A stretch of 64,000 nucleotides of DNA from Legionella sp. (GTDB lineage Bacteria > Pseudomonadota > Gammaproteobacteria > Legionellales > Legionellaceae), in assembly GCA_030680075.1 (NCBI GenBank), contig JAUXWR010000327.1, positions 1 to 64,000 of the forward strand. The letters are read 5' to 3'. Below the pieces are notes generated by a model, which saw only the letters and a program-made list of their open reading frames with translations, did not search any database and was not told where the DNA came from. Shown in pieces: positions 52,476 to 62,334 of this stretch (position 1 is the first letter of the stretch; each line of letters starts with the position of its first letter). The translations under genes were made by a program, and so were the position numbers.

Positions 52476-53222
52476 ATGAACTATATCAATCACTTTAACA
52501 ACGAGTCAGACAAGTACCTTGTTTTTCGACCCAATTATCCCGATGCTTTGTATAAATTCCTGGCAACTCACGTATCCAATAGAGGGTGTGTCTGGGATTG
52601 TGCAACAGGAAGTGGTCAGGCCGCTCTTGCCTTAACAAACTATTTTGATGTTGTGTTGGCTTCCGATATAAATCGTGAGCAATTGGATGCGGCTCCTGAT
52701 CACAGAAATGTGCATTATTTATGCTGCGCCGCTGAAAATACACCGATTCAGTCCGGCTCGGTTGATTTAATCACAGTGGCTCAAGCCTTACACTGGTTTA
52801 ATTTCGAGCTTTTTTATCAGGAGGCACGCCGGGTTGCAAAGCCTTGTGCATTGATTGCGGTTTGGTGCTATTCCCTCGGACACATTAATGAAGCAATTGA
52901 CCCTCATATTGAGCATCTTTATTACGATATTCTAGGTGATAAATATTGGCCCGCTGAGCGACGCTTTATTGATGAGGCTTATCAAACCATCCCTTTTCCG
53001 TTTGAAAAAATTAAAACACCCGTTTTTACGATAGAAAAAGAACTAACATTTAAGCAATTTATTGGGTATTTGAGAACATGGTCAGCGGTCAAGGAGTATT
53101 ACGCACAGACTAAAATAGATCCAGTTTTGCAAGTTTACGATAAATTGCATGCGGCCTGGGGCGATGTGGACACGCATAAAATGCATTGGCCATTACATTT
53201 ATTGGCAGGGCGGATAACATAA
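52476..53222 (+). CDS. SAM-dependent methyltransferase (class I)
   Basis: This 248-residue protein has a Rossmann methyltransferase core: VWDCATGSGQAALAL (motif I, SAM), ASDINREQLDAA (motif II acidic loop), CCAAENTPIQSGSVDLITVAQ and ALHWFNFELFYQEA. It resembles the UbiE/trans-aconitate-like small-molecule methyltransferases. AAAGGA precedes the ATG. It lies between the lipase-like gene and the glycosylase gene and is probably its own unit. Substrate not determinable. Confidence 0.88.
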   Translation: MNYINHFNNESDKYLVFRPNYPDALYKFLATHVSNRGCVWDCATGSGQAALALTNYFDVVLASDINREQLDAAPDHRNVHYLCCAAENTPIQSGSVDLITVAQALHWFNFELFYQEARRVAKPCALIAVWCYSLGHINEAIDPHIEHLYYDILGDKYWPAERRFIDEAYQTIPFPFEKIKTPVFTIEKELTFKQFIGYLRTWSAVKEYYAQTKIDPVLQVYDKLHAAWGDVDTHKMHWPLHLLAGRIT

Positions 53223-53236
53223 ATAGTATTACGCTT

Positions 53237-53788
53237 TTATTTTTTTGAAACAAACGGATTATCTTTGATATAAAAACGCAGCAGTTTGGTCGCCCACTCT
53301 CCGGCGTAATGCACACCAATACGGGGCTTTTCTATTACTGAAAAATTTGATGGCGACAGATCTGTCGTAATGAAGAAATCCGCACTTTGAAGGTTATGCC
53401 CATTTAACGATTTGTCAATATGCATAGCTTTGCATAAAAGTCCCGGCCCCTGTGTTTTTAATTTAATATTTTGTACAGGTTCAAGGGCGCGTACTAAAAC
53501 AGCCGCACCCTGACCTTCTTTTTCTGTTACCACATTAAAGCAATAATAAATTCCGTAAATCAGATAGACGTATGCAAATCCTGGCGGGCCAAACATTATT
53601 TGGGTGCGTTTTGTTATGCCTTTAGAGGTGTGCGCGGCGAGATCATGTTGACCGAGGTAAGCTTCAACTTCCACTATTTTACCAACGTGCTCAACACCAT
53701 TAACTGAGTGCACCAAATATTTGCCAAGAAGTTCTTTTGCAACAGTAGTAGTGTCTCTATCGTAAAAATCTTGTGATAGTTTTCGCAT
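53237..53788 (-). CDS. DNA-3-methyladenine glycosylase (AAG/MPG family)
   Basis: This 183-residue enzyme removes alkylated purines by flipping the base. Family signatures are KELLGKYLV, the catalytic Glu in VEVEAYLGQHDLAAH, RTQIMFGPPGFAYVYLIYG with intercalating Tyr, NVVTEKEGQGAAVLVRALEP and the His/Arg rich end. ATG at 53788 is preferred; the upstream candidate is a TTG. It is convergent with the methyltransferase gene and divergent from the inhibitor gene. Confidence 0.93.
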   Translation of the reverse strand: MRKLSQDFYDRDTTTVAKELLGKYLVHSVNGVEHVGKIVEVEAYLGQHDLAAHTSKGITKRTQIMFGPPGFAYVYLIYGIYYCFNVVTEKEGQGAAVLVRALEPVQNIKLKTQGPGLLCKAMHIDKSLNGHNLQSADFFITTDLSPSNFSVIEKPRIGVHYAGEWATKLLRFYIKDNPFVSKK

Positions 53789-53854
53789 AATATCCAACTC
53801 AGGTATATTTTTAAGCTTATACTTAAATGTAACAGGGAATAAAAGAGAAAAATT

Positions 53855-54268
53855 ATGAAAAGAGCAGGACGTGTTGTCAATTTATCCTTTTTTAATAGTC
53901 TGTCAGCCATTTTATTGATGTTATTAATGAGCAGTGCTTGGTGTGCAGAAACAATGATTTTACATGTAGGGCATACGGCTCCAACATTTCAGGTGGCGCT
54001 ACCCGCTAATCCGACCACAGGGTATCAATGGTCCATTAAAAATTATGATAAAGGGCTTTTAAAGCTGGTTTCCAGTAGATATGTTGCTCATGGAAGGGGG
54101 TTGATAGGAGAAGGTGGGGTCATGGAGTATAATTTCAAATTGATTCATGGGGTAGACGTACCAAAACTAACCGCAATGGTTTTCACCTATGCACGCCCCT
54201 GGGAGCATGGAGGAGGGATGGTGCAAACGGTTACGGTTAATTTTGACTCACACAAGCCTGTTGAATAG
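53855..54268 (+). CDS. Chagasin-like cysteine protease inhibitor (MEROPS I42)
   Basis: This 137-residue protein has a signal peptide (LLMLLMSSAWCA) and the three inhibitory loops of chagasin: NPTTGYQW (L4), GVMEY with preceding GEGG (L2 region), and RPWE (L6). The family blocks papain-type proteases. As an exported protein it may guard the periplasm or act on host cathepsins. Its last 32 nt overlap the convergent malic enzyme gene. GAGA lies just before the ATG. Confidence 0.86.
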   Translation: MKRAGRVVNLSFFNSLSAILLMLLMSSAWCAETMILHVGHTAPTFQVALPANPTTGYQWSIKNYDKGLLKLVSSRYVAHGRGLIGEGGVMEYNFKLIHGVDVPKLTAMVFTYARPWEHGGGMVQTVTVNFDSHKPVE

Positions 54269-55955
54269 CTTCTTTTTTCCTGAACGGTAAATAGCGCGGC
54301 TCCCAAAACAGATCGTCTATTATTTTTTGCAAAGATATGTCGGCATCAACTTGCGCTAACTTTTCATGAATAGCCGTTTTAGCTACAGCAAGTGCAATAT
54401 GCTTTGCGACCGCTTGTGCATCATCCAATGACGGGAGTAATGGCAGGAAGCTGTCTTGTCGGCTTGGTGAAAACTCACTTAAAGCAAGGGATGCCGCCCA
54501 AATCATGCCTTTTGACAATCTTGTTGCCTGTACCGCCAGTATTCCTAAACCAATGCCTGGAAAAACGAGCGCGTTATTACATTGAGCGATGTGTATTAGC
54601 TGATTTTGATAGTCAATTGGCGGGAAAGCCGTACCTGTTGCCAGTAAAGCTTTACCCTGGGTCCATTGTAAAATATCGGCAGGTTGCGCTTCACATTTTT
54701 CATCGGGATTTGACAAGGGGAAAATAATGGGTCTTTCACAAGATAAGGCCATTGTTTCAATAATTTCTTTAGTGAAAGCGCCTGCTTGCGCTGAGCACCC
54801 GATTAAGATAGTAGGCTTCACGTGGCGTATAGTTTCGGTGAGAGTCAGCGCGCTATCTACATCCTTACGCGCGTAAGGCCTTTGTGCGTCTGTTAGCTCC
54901 TGGTCTGCTTCTATTAATAGCCCCTGCCGGTCAACAAGCCAAAAATGTTCATAAGCCTCTTTTTCACTAACGCCGCGCAGGGTGAGTGCATCTACAATTT
55001 GATCGCTAATACCAGTACCTGCGGATCCTGCGCCAAAGACTACGATACGATGCTCTTCAAGTGGCCTGCCAGTTACGTCGCAAGCTGCCAATAAAGCCGC
55101 TAATGTTACCGCACCTGTCCCCTGGATATCATCATTGAACGTGCATAATTTATTCTCAAATTTATCCAGAATGCGCCTGGCATTACCTCGGCCAAAATCT
55201 TCCCAATGCAAAAAAGCGTTAGGGAAATGACGTTTTACTGCGTAAACAAAAGTCTCTATAAATGAATCGTATTGTTCTTCGTTGATACGAGGGTGCCTGC
55301 ATCCCAAATACAGACTATCATCCAGCAGCGCTTGGTTATTGGTTCCCACATCAAGAAAAACGGGCAACGTACGTGAGGGATCTATGCCGCCACAAAGGCT
55401 ATAAACCATTAGTTTTGCGACTGGAATATCCATACCACCAATGCCTTGATCCCCAATGCCAAGAACTCCTTCGCCATCGGTAACGACGATGACGTCAATT
55501 TCCGGATTGGAGCGGTTACTGATAATTTCATCAATCTGCGCCTTATCGGAGTGTGCGATATATAACCCACGTGGTTGACGGTATTCGTGGCTGAAACGTT
55601 TTACTGCATACCCGACAATAGGCGTATAAATAGTGGGGAGCATTTCACCTAAATGGCTGCTTAAAAGTTTATAAAAGAGAATTTGATTTTTATCGTGCAA
55701 ATTGTTCAGATAAATATTTTGCTGCATACGCGTTTTATAACTGGAATATTGCAAATAGGCGCGCTTGACTTGCTCATCTAACGTTTCTACACGATTGGGA
55801 AGCTTGCCTAATAAGCCAAAAATACGCCGCTCATCAGGCGTAAAAGCGGTGCTTTTATTGAGCTGGGGCAGCGTTAGTAACGGTTTGCCACTGATTGATG
55901 TCTCTATGGTTAACTCACCAGTTTCTTCATCACGAACAATAGTAAAATCCAGCAT
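54237..55955 (-). CDS. NAD-dependent malic enzyme
   Basis: This 572-residue enzyme oxidatively decarboxylates malate to pyruvate. TPIVGYAVKRFSHEYRQPRG, VVTDGEGVLGIGDQGIGGMD (metal/substrate) and LQDDIQGT-like FNDDIQGTGAVTLA, followed by VVFGAGSAGTGISD (NAD site), are typical of the large SfcA/MaeA type. GLGILAVQATRLSKGM is the C-terminal active-site segment. It overlaps the inhibitor gene convergently by 32 nt. It feeds pyruvate in amino-acid-based growth of Legionella, which is family knowledge. Confidence 0.95.
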   Translation of the reverse strand: MLDFTIVRDEETGELTIETSISGKPLLTLPQLNKSTAFTPDERRIFGLLGKLPNRVETLDEQVKRAYLQYSSYKTRMQQNIYLNNLHDKNQILFYKLLSSHLGEMLPTIYTPIVGYAVKRFSHEYRQPRGLYIAHSDKAQIDEIISNRSNPEIDVIVVTDGEGVLGIGDQGIGGMDIPVAKLMVYSLCGGIDPSRTLPVFLDVGTNNQALLDDSLYLGCRHPRINEEQYDSFIETFVYAVKRHFPNAFLHWEDFGRGNARRILDKFENKLCTFNDDIQGTGAVTLAALLAACDVTGRPLEEHRIVVFGAGSAGTGISDQIVDALTLRGVSEKEAYEHFWLVDRQGLLIEADQELTDAQRPYARKDVDSALTLTETIRHVKPTILIGCSAQAGAFTKEIIETMALSCERPIIFPLSNPDEKCEAQPADILQWTQGKALLATGTAFPPIDYQNQLIHIAQCNNALVFPGIGLGILAVQATRLSKGMIWAASLALSEFSPSRQDSFLPLLPSLDDAQAVAKHIALAVAKTAIHEKLAQVDADISLQKIIDDLFWEPRYLPFRKKEAIQQACVSQN

Positions 55956-56198
55956 GGCTAATTGTCTTTAATAAAAATAGTTCACTACAATAACCAATTG
56001 CTATGCTTTATTCAATGAAAGTTGTGCAAAACTATGATATAATGCTGTTGTTTTGTTCGCAGTCCATTAATTTTTTGTCCAATAGGGTATTTTTTGGGGC
56101 GCGATTTTTAGCATCGGTCATAGTGGGGCAATTTCTTCATAGTGAGATGTTCTATCCAATCAGGGTGTTTTTATCCTGTTATCTATAAAGGAATCACT

Positions 56199-57494
56199 AT
56201 GAGTTTTGAAGAATTAGGCCTATCGGAGCCATTGTTACGTGCTATAGCCGAGCAAGGTTACCAAACGCCATCTCCCATTCAGGAGCAAGCAATACCGGTT
56301 GTTTTAAAGGGCCGTGATTTATTGGCATCTGCACAAACCGGAACCGGCAAGACCGCAGGTTTCACGTTACCATTACTGGAACGTATTAGTCAGCAAACTC
56401 GCGCAAAAAGCAATCACGCGCTGGTTTTGATTTTAACACCAACGCGTGAACTAGCGGCACAGGTTCATGAGAGTATCGTTCAATACGGCAAATATTTGCC
56501 TGTACGATCAACCGTAGTATTTGGTGGCGTTAAAATAAATCCTCAGTTGATGGCAATGCGAAGTGGAGTGGAAATATTAGTAGCAACTCCCGGACGCCTT
56601 CTGGATCTCTTTCAACAAAATGCGATTCGTTTTGAACAAATCCATACCTTGGTATTAGATGAAGCCGATCGGATGCTTGATATGGGCTTTATTCATGACA
56701 TTAAGCGTATTTTAGCCAAGCTACCCAAAGCACGCCAAAACCTCCTCTTTTCAGCTACTTTTTCAGATGAAATTCGTAAGCTTGCCAAAGAGTTGTTGGT
56801 AAATCCCGTTGAAATTGATGTGGCTCCCCGGAATGCAGCGGCGGTTAAAGTTGACCAAATCATCCATCCTGTGGACAAAGGTAAAAAAGTAGCACTGCTT
56901 AGTCATTTGATAAGAGAAAAAAGCTGGCACCAGGCGTTAGTGTTTTCACGTACCAAACACGGCGCTAACAAATTGGTTAAATCTTTAGCGCAAGACAAAA
57001 TTGATGCCCTGGCTATTCATGGCAATAAGAGCCAGTCACAACGCACTAAAGCATTAAGTGATTTTAAAGCTGGAAAAATACAGATTCTAGTGGCCACGGA
57101 TATTGCCGCTCGTGGTATTGATATTGAAGAGTTGCCATTAGTGGTTAACTTTGACCTGCCGCAAGTAGCAGAAGATTACGTTCACCGTATCGGTCGCACA
57201 GGAAGAGCTGGCGCTGGCGGGCAAGCCATATCGTTAGTTTCTGCCGATGAGATTAATCAATTAAAAGATATTGAACGATTGTTAAAACGTCGTATTGAGC
57301 GCGTGGAAATTGATGACTTTGAGCCTCAACATACACTGCCTGCCAGTAACACGTCTCCCGGTGCCCCGAGAGCCAATAATGGCCCACGTGGTGGCAGACC
57401 TAATTCTTCCTCATCCAATCGAGGAAAACCCGGTACAGGCAATCGCTCAAGGCAGGATAGCCGGCATTCATCCGCAAAAAAAAGAACAACATAG
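56199..57494 (+). CDS. rhlE: DEAD-box ATP-dependent RNA helicase RhlE
   Basis: This 431-residue helicase carries the DEAD-box series: Q motif ([12 protein letters not shown]), [10 protein letters not shown] (I), PTRELAAQ (Ia), TPGRLLDL (Ib), [11 protein letters not shown] (II), FSATF (III), [12 protein letters not shown] (IV), [11 protein letters not shown] (V) and [10 protein letters not shown] (VI). The Gly/Arg/Ser-rich tail is RNA-binding. It acts in RNA unwinding and ribosome or mRNA turnover. ATG 56199 has AAAGGA 6-7 nt upstream; the longer frame is not supported. Confidence 0.95.
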   Translation: MSFEELGLSEPLLRAIAEQGYQTPSPIQEQAIPVVLKGRDLLASAQTGTGKTAGFTLPLLERISQQTRAKSNHALVLILTPTRELAAQVHESIVQYGKYLPVRSTVVFGGVKINPQLMAMRSGVEILVATPGRLLDLFQQNAIRFEQIHTLVLDEADRMLDMGFIHDIKRILAKLPKARQNLLFSATFSDEIRKLAKELLVNPVEIDVAPRNAAAVKVDQIIHPVDKGKKVALLSHLIREKSWHQALVFSRTKHGANKLVKSLAQDKIDALAIHGNKSQSQRTKALSDFKAGKIQILVATDIAARGIDIEELPLVVNFDLPQVAEDYVHRIGRTGRAGAGGQAISLVSADEINQLKDIERLLKRRIERVEIDDFEPQHTLPASNTSPGAPRANNGPRGGRPNSSSSNRGKPGTGNRSRQDSRHSSAKKRTT

Positions 57495-57555
57495 CGTAAG
57501 TTCTTCACTAATGTTACCATCTCACCAATTTTATTGGTAACACCAGAGGTTGGTG

Positions 57556-57936
57556 ATGGTTAAACATTTAATCTTAAGTCTGGCAACATTATTACTTGTT
57601 GCCTGTTCAACTCATGATGAGCAGTATTATCGCGTTCACCCTGAAGCACTACAAAAAGCACTCAAAAAATGCCCCGAGCAACGTCCAGACGCATTAACTT
57701 GTGATGAGCTTAACCGCATTGCATTAGACGTCAATCAGTTAGTCTACAGTTTGCAGATGAGTCCACAGGGCTTTGGTACTAAAATTATTGCTTTACAAGT
57801 CGAATTAGCCAAACAACAGTCCTTGTTACGTACAAATCCCAATCAACCTGAGCTTGTCAGTGCAATTGCAGCGCTCAAGCAACAATTGGCGATGCGTTTG
57901 GCCATTGTTAAATGGTTGGAATCACCTGAGAATTGA
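57556..57936 (+). CDS. Small lipoprotein upstream of surE
   Basis: This 126-residue protein has a lipobox LLVAC (Cys17) and a helical mature part with two further Cys ([16 protein letters not shown]). It starts at the ATG at 57556 with AGAGG about 5 nt upstream. It lies 4 nt before surE, so it is part of the surE-nlpD-rpoS operon. No known function; the cysteine spacing suggests one disulphide. Attachment to the outer membrane is expected from the lipobox. Confidence 0.75.
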   Translation: MVKHLILSLATLLLVACSTHDEQYYRVHPEALQKALKKCPEQRPDALTCDELNRIALDVNQLVYSLQMSPQGFGTKIIALQVELAKQQSLLRTNPNQPELVSAIAALKQQLAMRLAIVKWLESPEN

Positions 57937-57940
57937 TCAC

Positions 57941-58696
57941 ATGAAAATTTTAATCAGTAATGATGATGGTGTGTATGCACCTGGTATTCGAGCCTTAGCC
58001 AACGAAATGGCAACTCTTGCCGAAATAACTGTTGTGGCACCTGATCGCAATCGAAGTGGGGCTAGCAACTCTCTCACATTAACCCGTCCTCTGCGTATAA
58101 AAAAATTGGACAATGGTCATTATTGTGTAGAAGGGACACCGACGGATTGCGTACATTTGGCTTTAACCGGCTTTTTAGAACCAGGGGTGGATTTGGTGGT
58201 CTCCGGTATTAATGAAGGGGCTAACCTCGGTGATGATATTCTCTATTCTGGAACAGTTGCCGCCGCGATGGAAGGGCGTTATCTTGGCTTACCAGCTATT
58301 GCTTTTTCCATGGCAGGCGAAAATATTCAATATTATGATACAGGGGCGGCAATTGCGCGGCAGCTCGTGTCAAAACTTAGCGTTAATATGTTGCCATCCC
58401 AGACAGTTCTTAATGTAAATATTCCAGATCTTCCTTTGGATAAAATTAAAGGTATCGAGGTGACTCGTCTGGGTACGCGTCACAGTTCGGAGCCCACTAT
58501 TAAAGAATATGATCCAAGAGGGCGTCCTATCTACTGGATAGGGCCATCAGGTTTGCAAGCTGATGCAGGCCCTGGTACGGATTTTTATGCGGTAAATCAA
58601 GGCTTTGTTTCTATTACGCCTTTAAGTCTGGATATGACTCATTACAAAGTTTTTGATAAGTTAACAAGCTGGGTAGATAGTATTAATTTAACGTGA
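57941..58696 (+). CDS. surE: 5'/3'-nucleotidase SurE
   Basis: This 252-residue enzyme is a nucleoside-monophosphate phosphatase. [16 protein letters not shown] gives the metal Asp pair D8/D9, followed by [41 protein letters not shown] and a C-terminal swap arm. It helps stationary-phase survival. ATG 57941 sets the family start; the upstream in-frame extension lies inside the preceding gene. In enterobacteria pcm follows surE; here there is none, and nlpD is next. Confidence 0.96.
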   Translation: MKILISNDDGVYAPGIRALANEMATLAEITVVAPDRNRSGASNSLTLTRPLRIKKLDNGHYCVEGTPTDCVHLALTGFLEPGVDLVVSGINEGANLGDDILYSGTVAAAMEGRYLGLPAIAFSMAGENIQYYDTGAAIARQLVSKLSVNMLPSQTVLNVNIPDLPLDKIKGIEVTRLGTRHSSEPTIKEYDPRGRPIYWIGPSGLQADAGPGTDFYAVNQGFVSITPLSLDMTHYKVFDKLTSWVDSINLT

Positions 58697-58723
58697 GTTT
58701 TTCTTAGGATATTTAAAATCACT

Positions 58724-59467
58724 ATGCGCAAGTTATGGCTGTTATTACTTTTGTTTTTAATGGTGGGCTGCGGTGAGCGAACGTCTCTTGCTCCGGTTGT
58801 GGAGCTTAAATGGCGCTCACAAAATACTCGGCAACTGACTCATGTTGTGCGCCGCGGCGAAACTTTGTATGCCATCGCATTTCGCCATGATACGGATTAC
58901 CGGCAATTAGCTGCCTATAATCATCTTCGAAGCCCTTATGCTCTGCGTATTGGGCAAGTAATTCGACTTCCCTACCGTAGTCGGCGCACCAAAGCTTATT
59001 ATGCCCCGGTAAAAAATGGCAAAAATGTACACTTACCAACGGGTCAGAGGCGAATTCCACCGTCGAAATTACGACCACGATATATCTCCGTTAATTCAAA
59101 TCATTGGAAGTGGCCCGCACAAGGGCGCGTTGTGGCGAATTTTTTTCCTGAACAGGGAAAAAAAGGCATAGATATTGCTGGTAAGAAAGGAGACATTGTG
59201 CGTGCAGCTTCAGGAGGAATGGTGGCCTACTCAGGCAACGGCCTTTCTGGTTACGGGAATTTGATAATAATTAAGCATGATGGACAGTTCTTGACTGCTT
59301 ATGGAAATAATTTACGAAATCGGGTCAGAGAAGGGCAAAAAGTTAAAGCTGGTCAGATTATTGCCGAGATGGGTATTGTAGATAGAAAATTTTGGGGTGT
59401 TCATTTTGAGATCAGAAAGGCTGGGCAACCAGTTAATCCTATGAGTTACCTGCAAAGGAGTGGTTGA
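58724..59467 (+). CDS. nlpD: NlpD-like lipoprotein (LysM plus degenerate M23)
   Basis: This 247-residue lipoprotein (lipobox MVGC, Cys near residue 16) has a LysM domain (HVVRRGETLYAIAFRHDTD, about 40-83) and a C-terminal peptidase M23 domain. The zinc-binding His of active M23 enzymes is replaced (GKKGIDIAG), as in NlpD. It probably activates an amidase for cell division rather than cutting peptidoglycan. It sits in the conserved surE-nlpD-rpoS order. Confidence 0.9.
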   Translation: MRKLWLLLLLFLMVGCGERTSLAPVVELKWRSQNTRQLTHVVRRGETLYAIAFRHDTDYRQLAAYNHLRSPYALRIGQVIRLPYRSRRTKAYYAPVKNGKNVHLPTGQRRIPPSKLRPRYISVNSNHWKWPAQGRVVANFFPEQGKKGIDIAGKKGDIVRAASGGMVAYSGNGLSGYGNLIIIKHDGQFLTAYGNNLRNRVREGQKVKAGQIIAEMGIVDRKFWGVHFEIRKAGQPVNPMSYLQRSG

Positions 59468-59554
59468 ATTAATTTGTGATTGCAGTTTGTAGGCTGATTT
59501 TATATGAAACGGTGTTTTTCTGAGGCAAAGAGTTAAAACACAAAAGGTGAAATC

Positions 59555-60610
59555 ATGCAGGCAGATGATGAGTTAATCAAAAAATCCATGATGTCCGGCA
59601 ACGAATGGGATGAGCAAGCCGAAGACGCTCTTTCTGTTGAAATAAGTGACGACAATATCGCGGTTGATGCTGATATTGATGTCATCGTTGATGAAGACAT
59701 TGAGGCTGAGGTGGAGGTCGCGCCTGACTTTTCAGATGAGGAAGCCTTTCCCACGTTTCAGCGTGGCAGACAAGCCGCCAAAATGATGGATGCTACTCAA
59801 ATGTATCTCAGCGAGATTGGATTTTCACCGCTTCTTTCTGCTGAGGAAGAAGTTTACTACGCGAAGCTCGCCTTAAAAGGTGATGCAGCTGCCCGCAAAA
59901 AAATGATTGAATCGAATTTACGCTTAGTGGTAAAAATATCTCGACGCTACCTCAACCGCGGTCTGCCTTTACTTGATTTGATCGAGGAAGGAAATCTTGG
60001 CTTAATGAAGTCGGTAGAAAAATTTGACCCCGATAGAGGCTTTCGCTTTTCTACTTATGCCACCTGGTGGATAAGACAAACAATAGAACGAGCTATTATG
60101 AACCAGACCCGTACTATCCGCTTGCCTATCCATGTGGTCAAAGAGCTTAATGTCTATTTACGAGCAGCGCGCCAGCTTACGCAAAAACTGGATCATGAAC
60201 CATCTCCTGAAGAAATAGCAGAAATGGTGGATAAACCACTGGAAGACGTACAAAAACTTTTAGGATTAAATGATAAAGTAGCTTCTATTGATACGCCCAT
60301 TGGTTATGACGAAAATAAATCGCTTCTGGATACCATCGCTGATGAAAATAGTATGAATCCGGCAGAACTTCTCACAGACGAAGATCTGCGCGCTCATATT
60401 GAGTCGTTGTTAGATAAATTGACTGAAAATCAACAGCAAGTAATCGCTCGCCGTTTTGGATTAAGAGGATTTGAAAAAGCAACGCTAGAGGATGTTGGTA
60501 AAGAAATTGATTTGACCCGTGAGCGAGTCAGACAAATTCAAGTCGAAGCATTAAAAACATTAAGAGGGCTTTTGGAGCGTGTGGGTTTGACGCAGGAAGA
60601 TTTGTTTTAG
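59555..60610 (+). CDS. rpoS: RNA polymerase sigma factor RpoS
   Basis: This 351-residue sigma factor governs stationary-phase and transmission traits in Legionella. An acidic N-terminal extension (about residues 20-60) leads to region 1.2 ([20 protein letters not shown]), region 2 ([31 protein letters not shown]), region 3 ([15 protein letters not shown]) and region 4 ([20 protein letters not shown]). AAAGGTGA precedes the ATG by 6 nt. Inverted palindromic repeats follow the stop. Confidence 0.95.
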   Translation: MQADDELIKKSMMSGNEWDEQAEDALSVEISDDNIAVDADIDVIVDEDIEAEVEVAPDFSDEEAFPTFQRGRQAAKMMDATQMYLSEIGFSPLLSAEEEVYYAKLALKGDAAARKKMIESNLRLVVKISRRYLNRGLPLLDLIEEGNLGLMKSVEKFDPDRGFRFSTYATWWIRQTIERAIMNQTRTIRLPIHVVKELNVYLRAARQLTQKLDHEPSPEEIAEMVDKPLEDVQKLLGLNDKVASIDTPIGYDENKSLLDTIADENSMNPAELLTDEDLRAHIESLLDKLTENQQQVIARRFGLRGFEKATLEDVGKEIDLTRERVRQIQVEALKTLRGLLERVGLTQEDLF

Positions 60611-60619
60611 TTTTTGGTT

Positions 60620-60657
60620 GGTGGGCACGGCGCTTTCGCGCCTTTGCCCACCCTACG
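60620..60657 (-). repeat. Dispersed palindromic repeat, copy A (inverted)
   Basis: GGTGGGCACGGCGC, then TTTGCCCACCCTACG, the complement of the 70-bp array core. It forms a hairpin just after rpoS and faces copy B, which together make a larger inverted pair. Confidence 0.85.
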
Positions 60658-60690
60658 TCCAAGGGTTTCTCATCATGCAAAAGCACAAGT

Positions 60691-60727
60691 CGTAGGGTGG
60701 GCAAAGGCGCGAAGCCCCGTGCCCACC
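60691..60727 (+). repeat. Dispersed palindromic repeat, copy B
   Basis: CGTAGGGTGGGCAAAGGCGC followed by GAAGCCCCGTGCCCACC, the same core as the array at 1-410. With copy A it spans the short gap between rpoS and hmgA, 33 nt apart, and may terminate both convergent genes. Confidence 0.85.
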
Positions 60728-60739
60728 AATAATTACCGA

Positions 60740-61996
60740 CTAGCTAATTTCATTTCCATATATCGCCAAATTCTGCCAGCAATCAGAATACTCCTGCTGT
60801 CGGGCATCATGAGCGAGGGCTTCTTTGCTAATATTCCAGGGCTCCCGTGTTTCAAACATAAAGGCCAGCGTATTATCATAACGAACAGGTTTTAGCTCAT
60901 CAGCAATCGTTGCATTATAAGTGCTGCTATCTGGTCCGTGAGCTGTCATACAGTTATGAATACTGATTCCTCCAGGCATAAAACCTTCCTTTTTCGCATC
61001 GTACTCACCTGTTATAAGTCCCATTAGCTCACTCATGATATTGCGGTGGAAATAGGGAGGTCTAAACGTGTGTTCTGCAACCATCCAGCGCGGTGGAAAA
61101 ATAACAAAATCGAGATTTGCAACGCCAGGCGTATCGCTTTCTGATGTCAATACAGTAAAAATCGACGGATCGGGGTGGTCAAAACTTACGGTATTAATCG
61201 TATTAAATAACGATAAATCGTAACTATAAGGAGCATAATTACCATGCCAGGCAACTACATTTAGTGGAGAATGATTGCTGTTACTTGACCATACATGGTG
61301 TTGATATTTACAAAGGAGAGTCATGGGGGCGTTGATGTTTTCAAAGGCAGCTTTCGGGTAAATAAAATGGCGGGGATTGGCCAGACCATTGGCACCAATC
61401 ACCCCCAGATGAGGAATTGTTAAGGGCAGGCCTTGATTTTCACAAAGATAACCCGCGGCGTTTGAGGCAGTGAGTTCCACTTTAAATGTGACACCTCTTG
61501 GAATAACCGCAATTTTGCCAGGACTAATAGTCAATCGGCCAAATTCGGTAAATAAAATCAGCTCACCTTCGTAAGGCACCAGAAGCATTTCGCCGTCCCG
61601 GTTGCTAAAAAAACGGTTCTGCATGGAGGCATTGCATTGATAAATATAGGCATTAACCACCTGATTACCCGCAATATGAAATAGCCCGTCAACAAAATCG
61701 ACAGCATTTTTTGCGGGGGGAAATACGGACCAGCGATAAGGATTTGGCGATTGAAGGTCGGCAAAAGTCAATGACTTATCATTTTTATAAAGTACGTAAT
61801 CCTGATGCACAACAGAGGGAGCCGTTCGATATAACCAGCTATGCAGATTTACATGCCGAGGTCTTGTAAAGGCGCTGCCACTCAGTTGCTCTGCATAAAG
61901 ACCAAATGGGCATTGCTGAGGTGAGTTTTGATCTTTTGGTAAAGCACCAGACATAGCTTCTGTTTGATGATGATTGCCAAAGCCTGCTAAATACAC
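60740..61996 (-). CDS. hmgA: Homogentisate 1,2-dioxygenase
   Basis: This 418-residue iron enzyme opens the homogentisate ring in Phe/Tyr breakdown; its loss or overload gives pyomelanin in Legionella. Family landmarks are [64 protein letters not shown] (iron His) and [20 protein letters not shown]. The start is GTG at 61996 with GGGAG 8-9 nt upstream. It is convergent with rpoS across a pair of repeats. No other homogentisate genes are adjacent. Confidence 0.95.
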   Translation of the reverse strand: MYLAGFGNHHQTEAMSGALPKDQNSPQQCPFGLYAEQLSGSAFTRPRHVNLHSWLYRTAPSVVHQDYVLYKNDKSLTFADLQSPNPYRWSVFPPAKNAVDFVDGLFHIAGNQVVNAYIYQCNASMQNRFFSNRDGEMLLVPYEGELILFTEFGRLTISPGKIAVIPRGVTFKVELTASNAAGYLCENQGLPLTIPHLGVIGANGLANPRHFIYPKAAFENINAPMTLLCKYQHHVWSSNSNHSPLNVVAWHGNYAPYSYDLSLFNTINTVSFDHPDPSIFTVLTSESDTPGVANLDFVIFPPRWMVAEHTFRPPYFHRNIMSELMGLITGEYDAKKEGFMPGGISIHNCMTAHGPDSSTYNATIADELKPVRYDNTLAFMFETREPWNISKEALAHDARQQEYSDCWQNLAIYGNEIS

Positions 61997-62055
61997 GTTT
62001 CTTCTCCCTCAGAAATTACACCGACATCTGGATTGCACCCAACCCGGTAAAAACA

Positions 62056-62204
62056 CCGTCTTTGCGAACAAAAAAACCGTCTTTACGAACAAAATATCGT
62101 CTTTGCGAACAAAGTGAAGCAATCCAGAGACCTTGAGAACGTTAAAAAGTACATTCGGTGTTCGCAAGGTCTCTGGATTGCTTCGCCTGCGGCTCGCAAA
62201 GACG
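62056..62204. repeat. Interspersed mosaic repeat with inverted arms
   Basis: CCGTCTTTGCGAACAAAA-type steps occur at about 62057, 62077 and 62097. The last runs into GAAGCAATCCAGAGACCTTG (62116-62135), whose complement starts at 62165 and ends with the complementary GCTCGCAAAGACG (to 62204). This CGTCTTTGCGA...GAAGCAATCC pattern is like widespread gammaproteobacterial interspersed repeats. The rest of 61997-62334 has no gene. Confidence 0.7.
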
Positions 62205-62294
62205 TCCCTTGTCCAAATGATATTTGTTTTAGAATAGCGTGAATAAGTTCAAATTGTCGAGGTAAAGTCCGTTCTTTTTCATCCCATGAAAGGG

Positions 62295-62300
62295 TATAAT
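62295..62300 (+). promoter_or_regulatory. Possible -10 element upstream of yebC
   Basis: TATAAT stands 35 nt before the yebC ATG. The -35 (TTCTTT at 62272) is a poor match with a 17-nt spacer, so this is weak. Confidence 0.3.
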
Positions 62301-62334
62301 TTCTCAATTATACGCATATTTATTGAGGTTAATC

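Noticed and set aside
53110..53319. Reverse 69-codon frame at the end of the methyltransferase gene
   Set aside because: Out of frame with two well-supported genes; no motifs or ribosome site.
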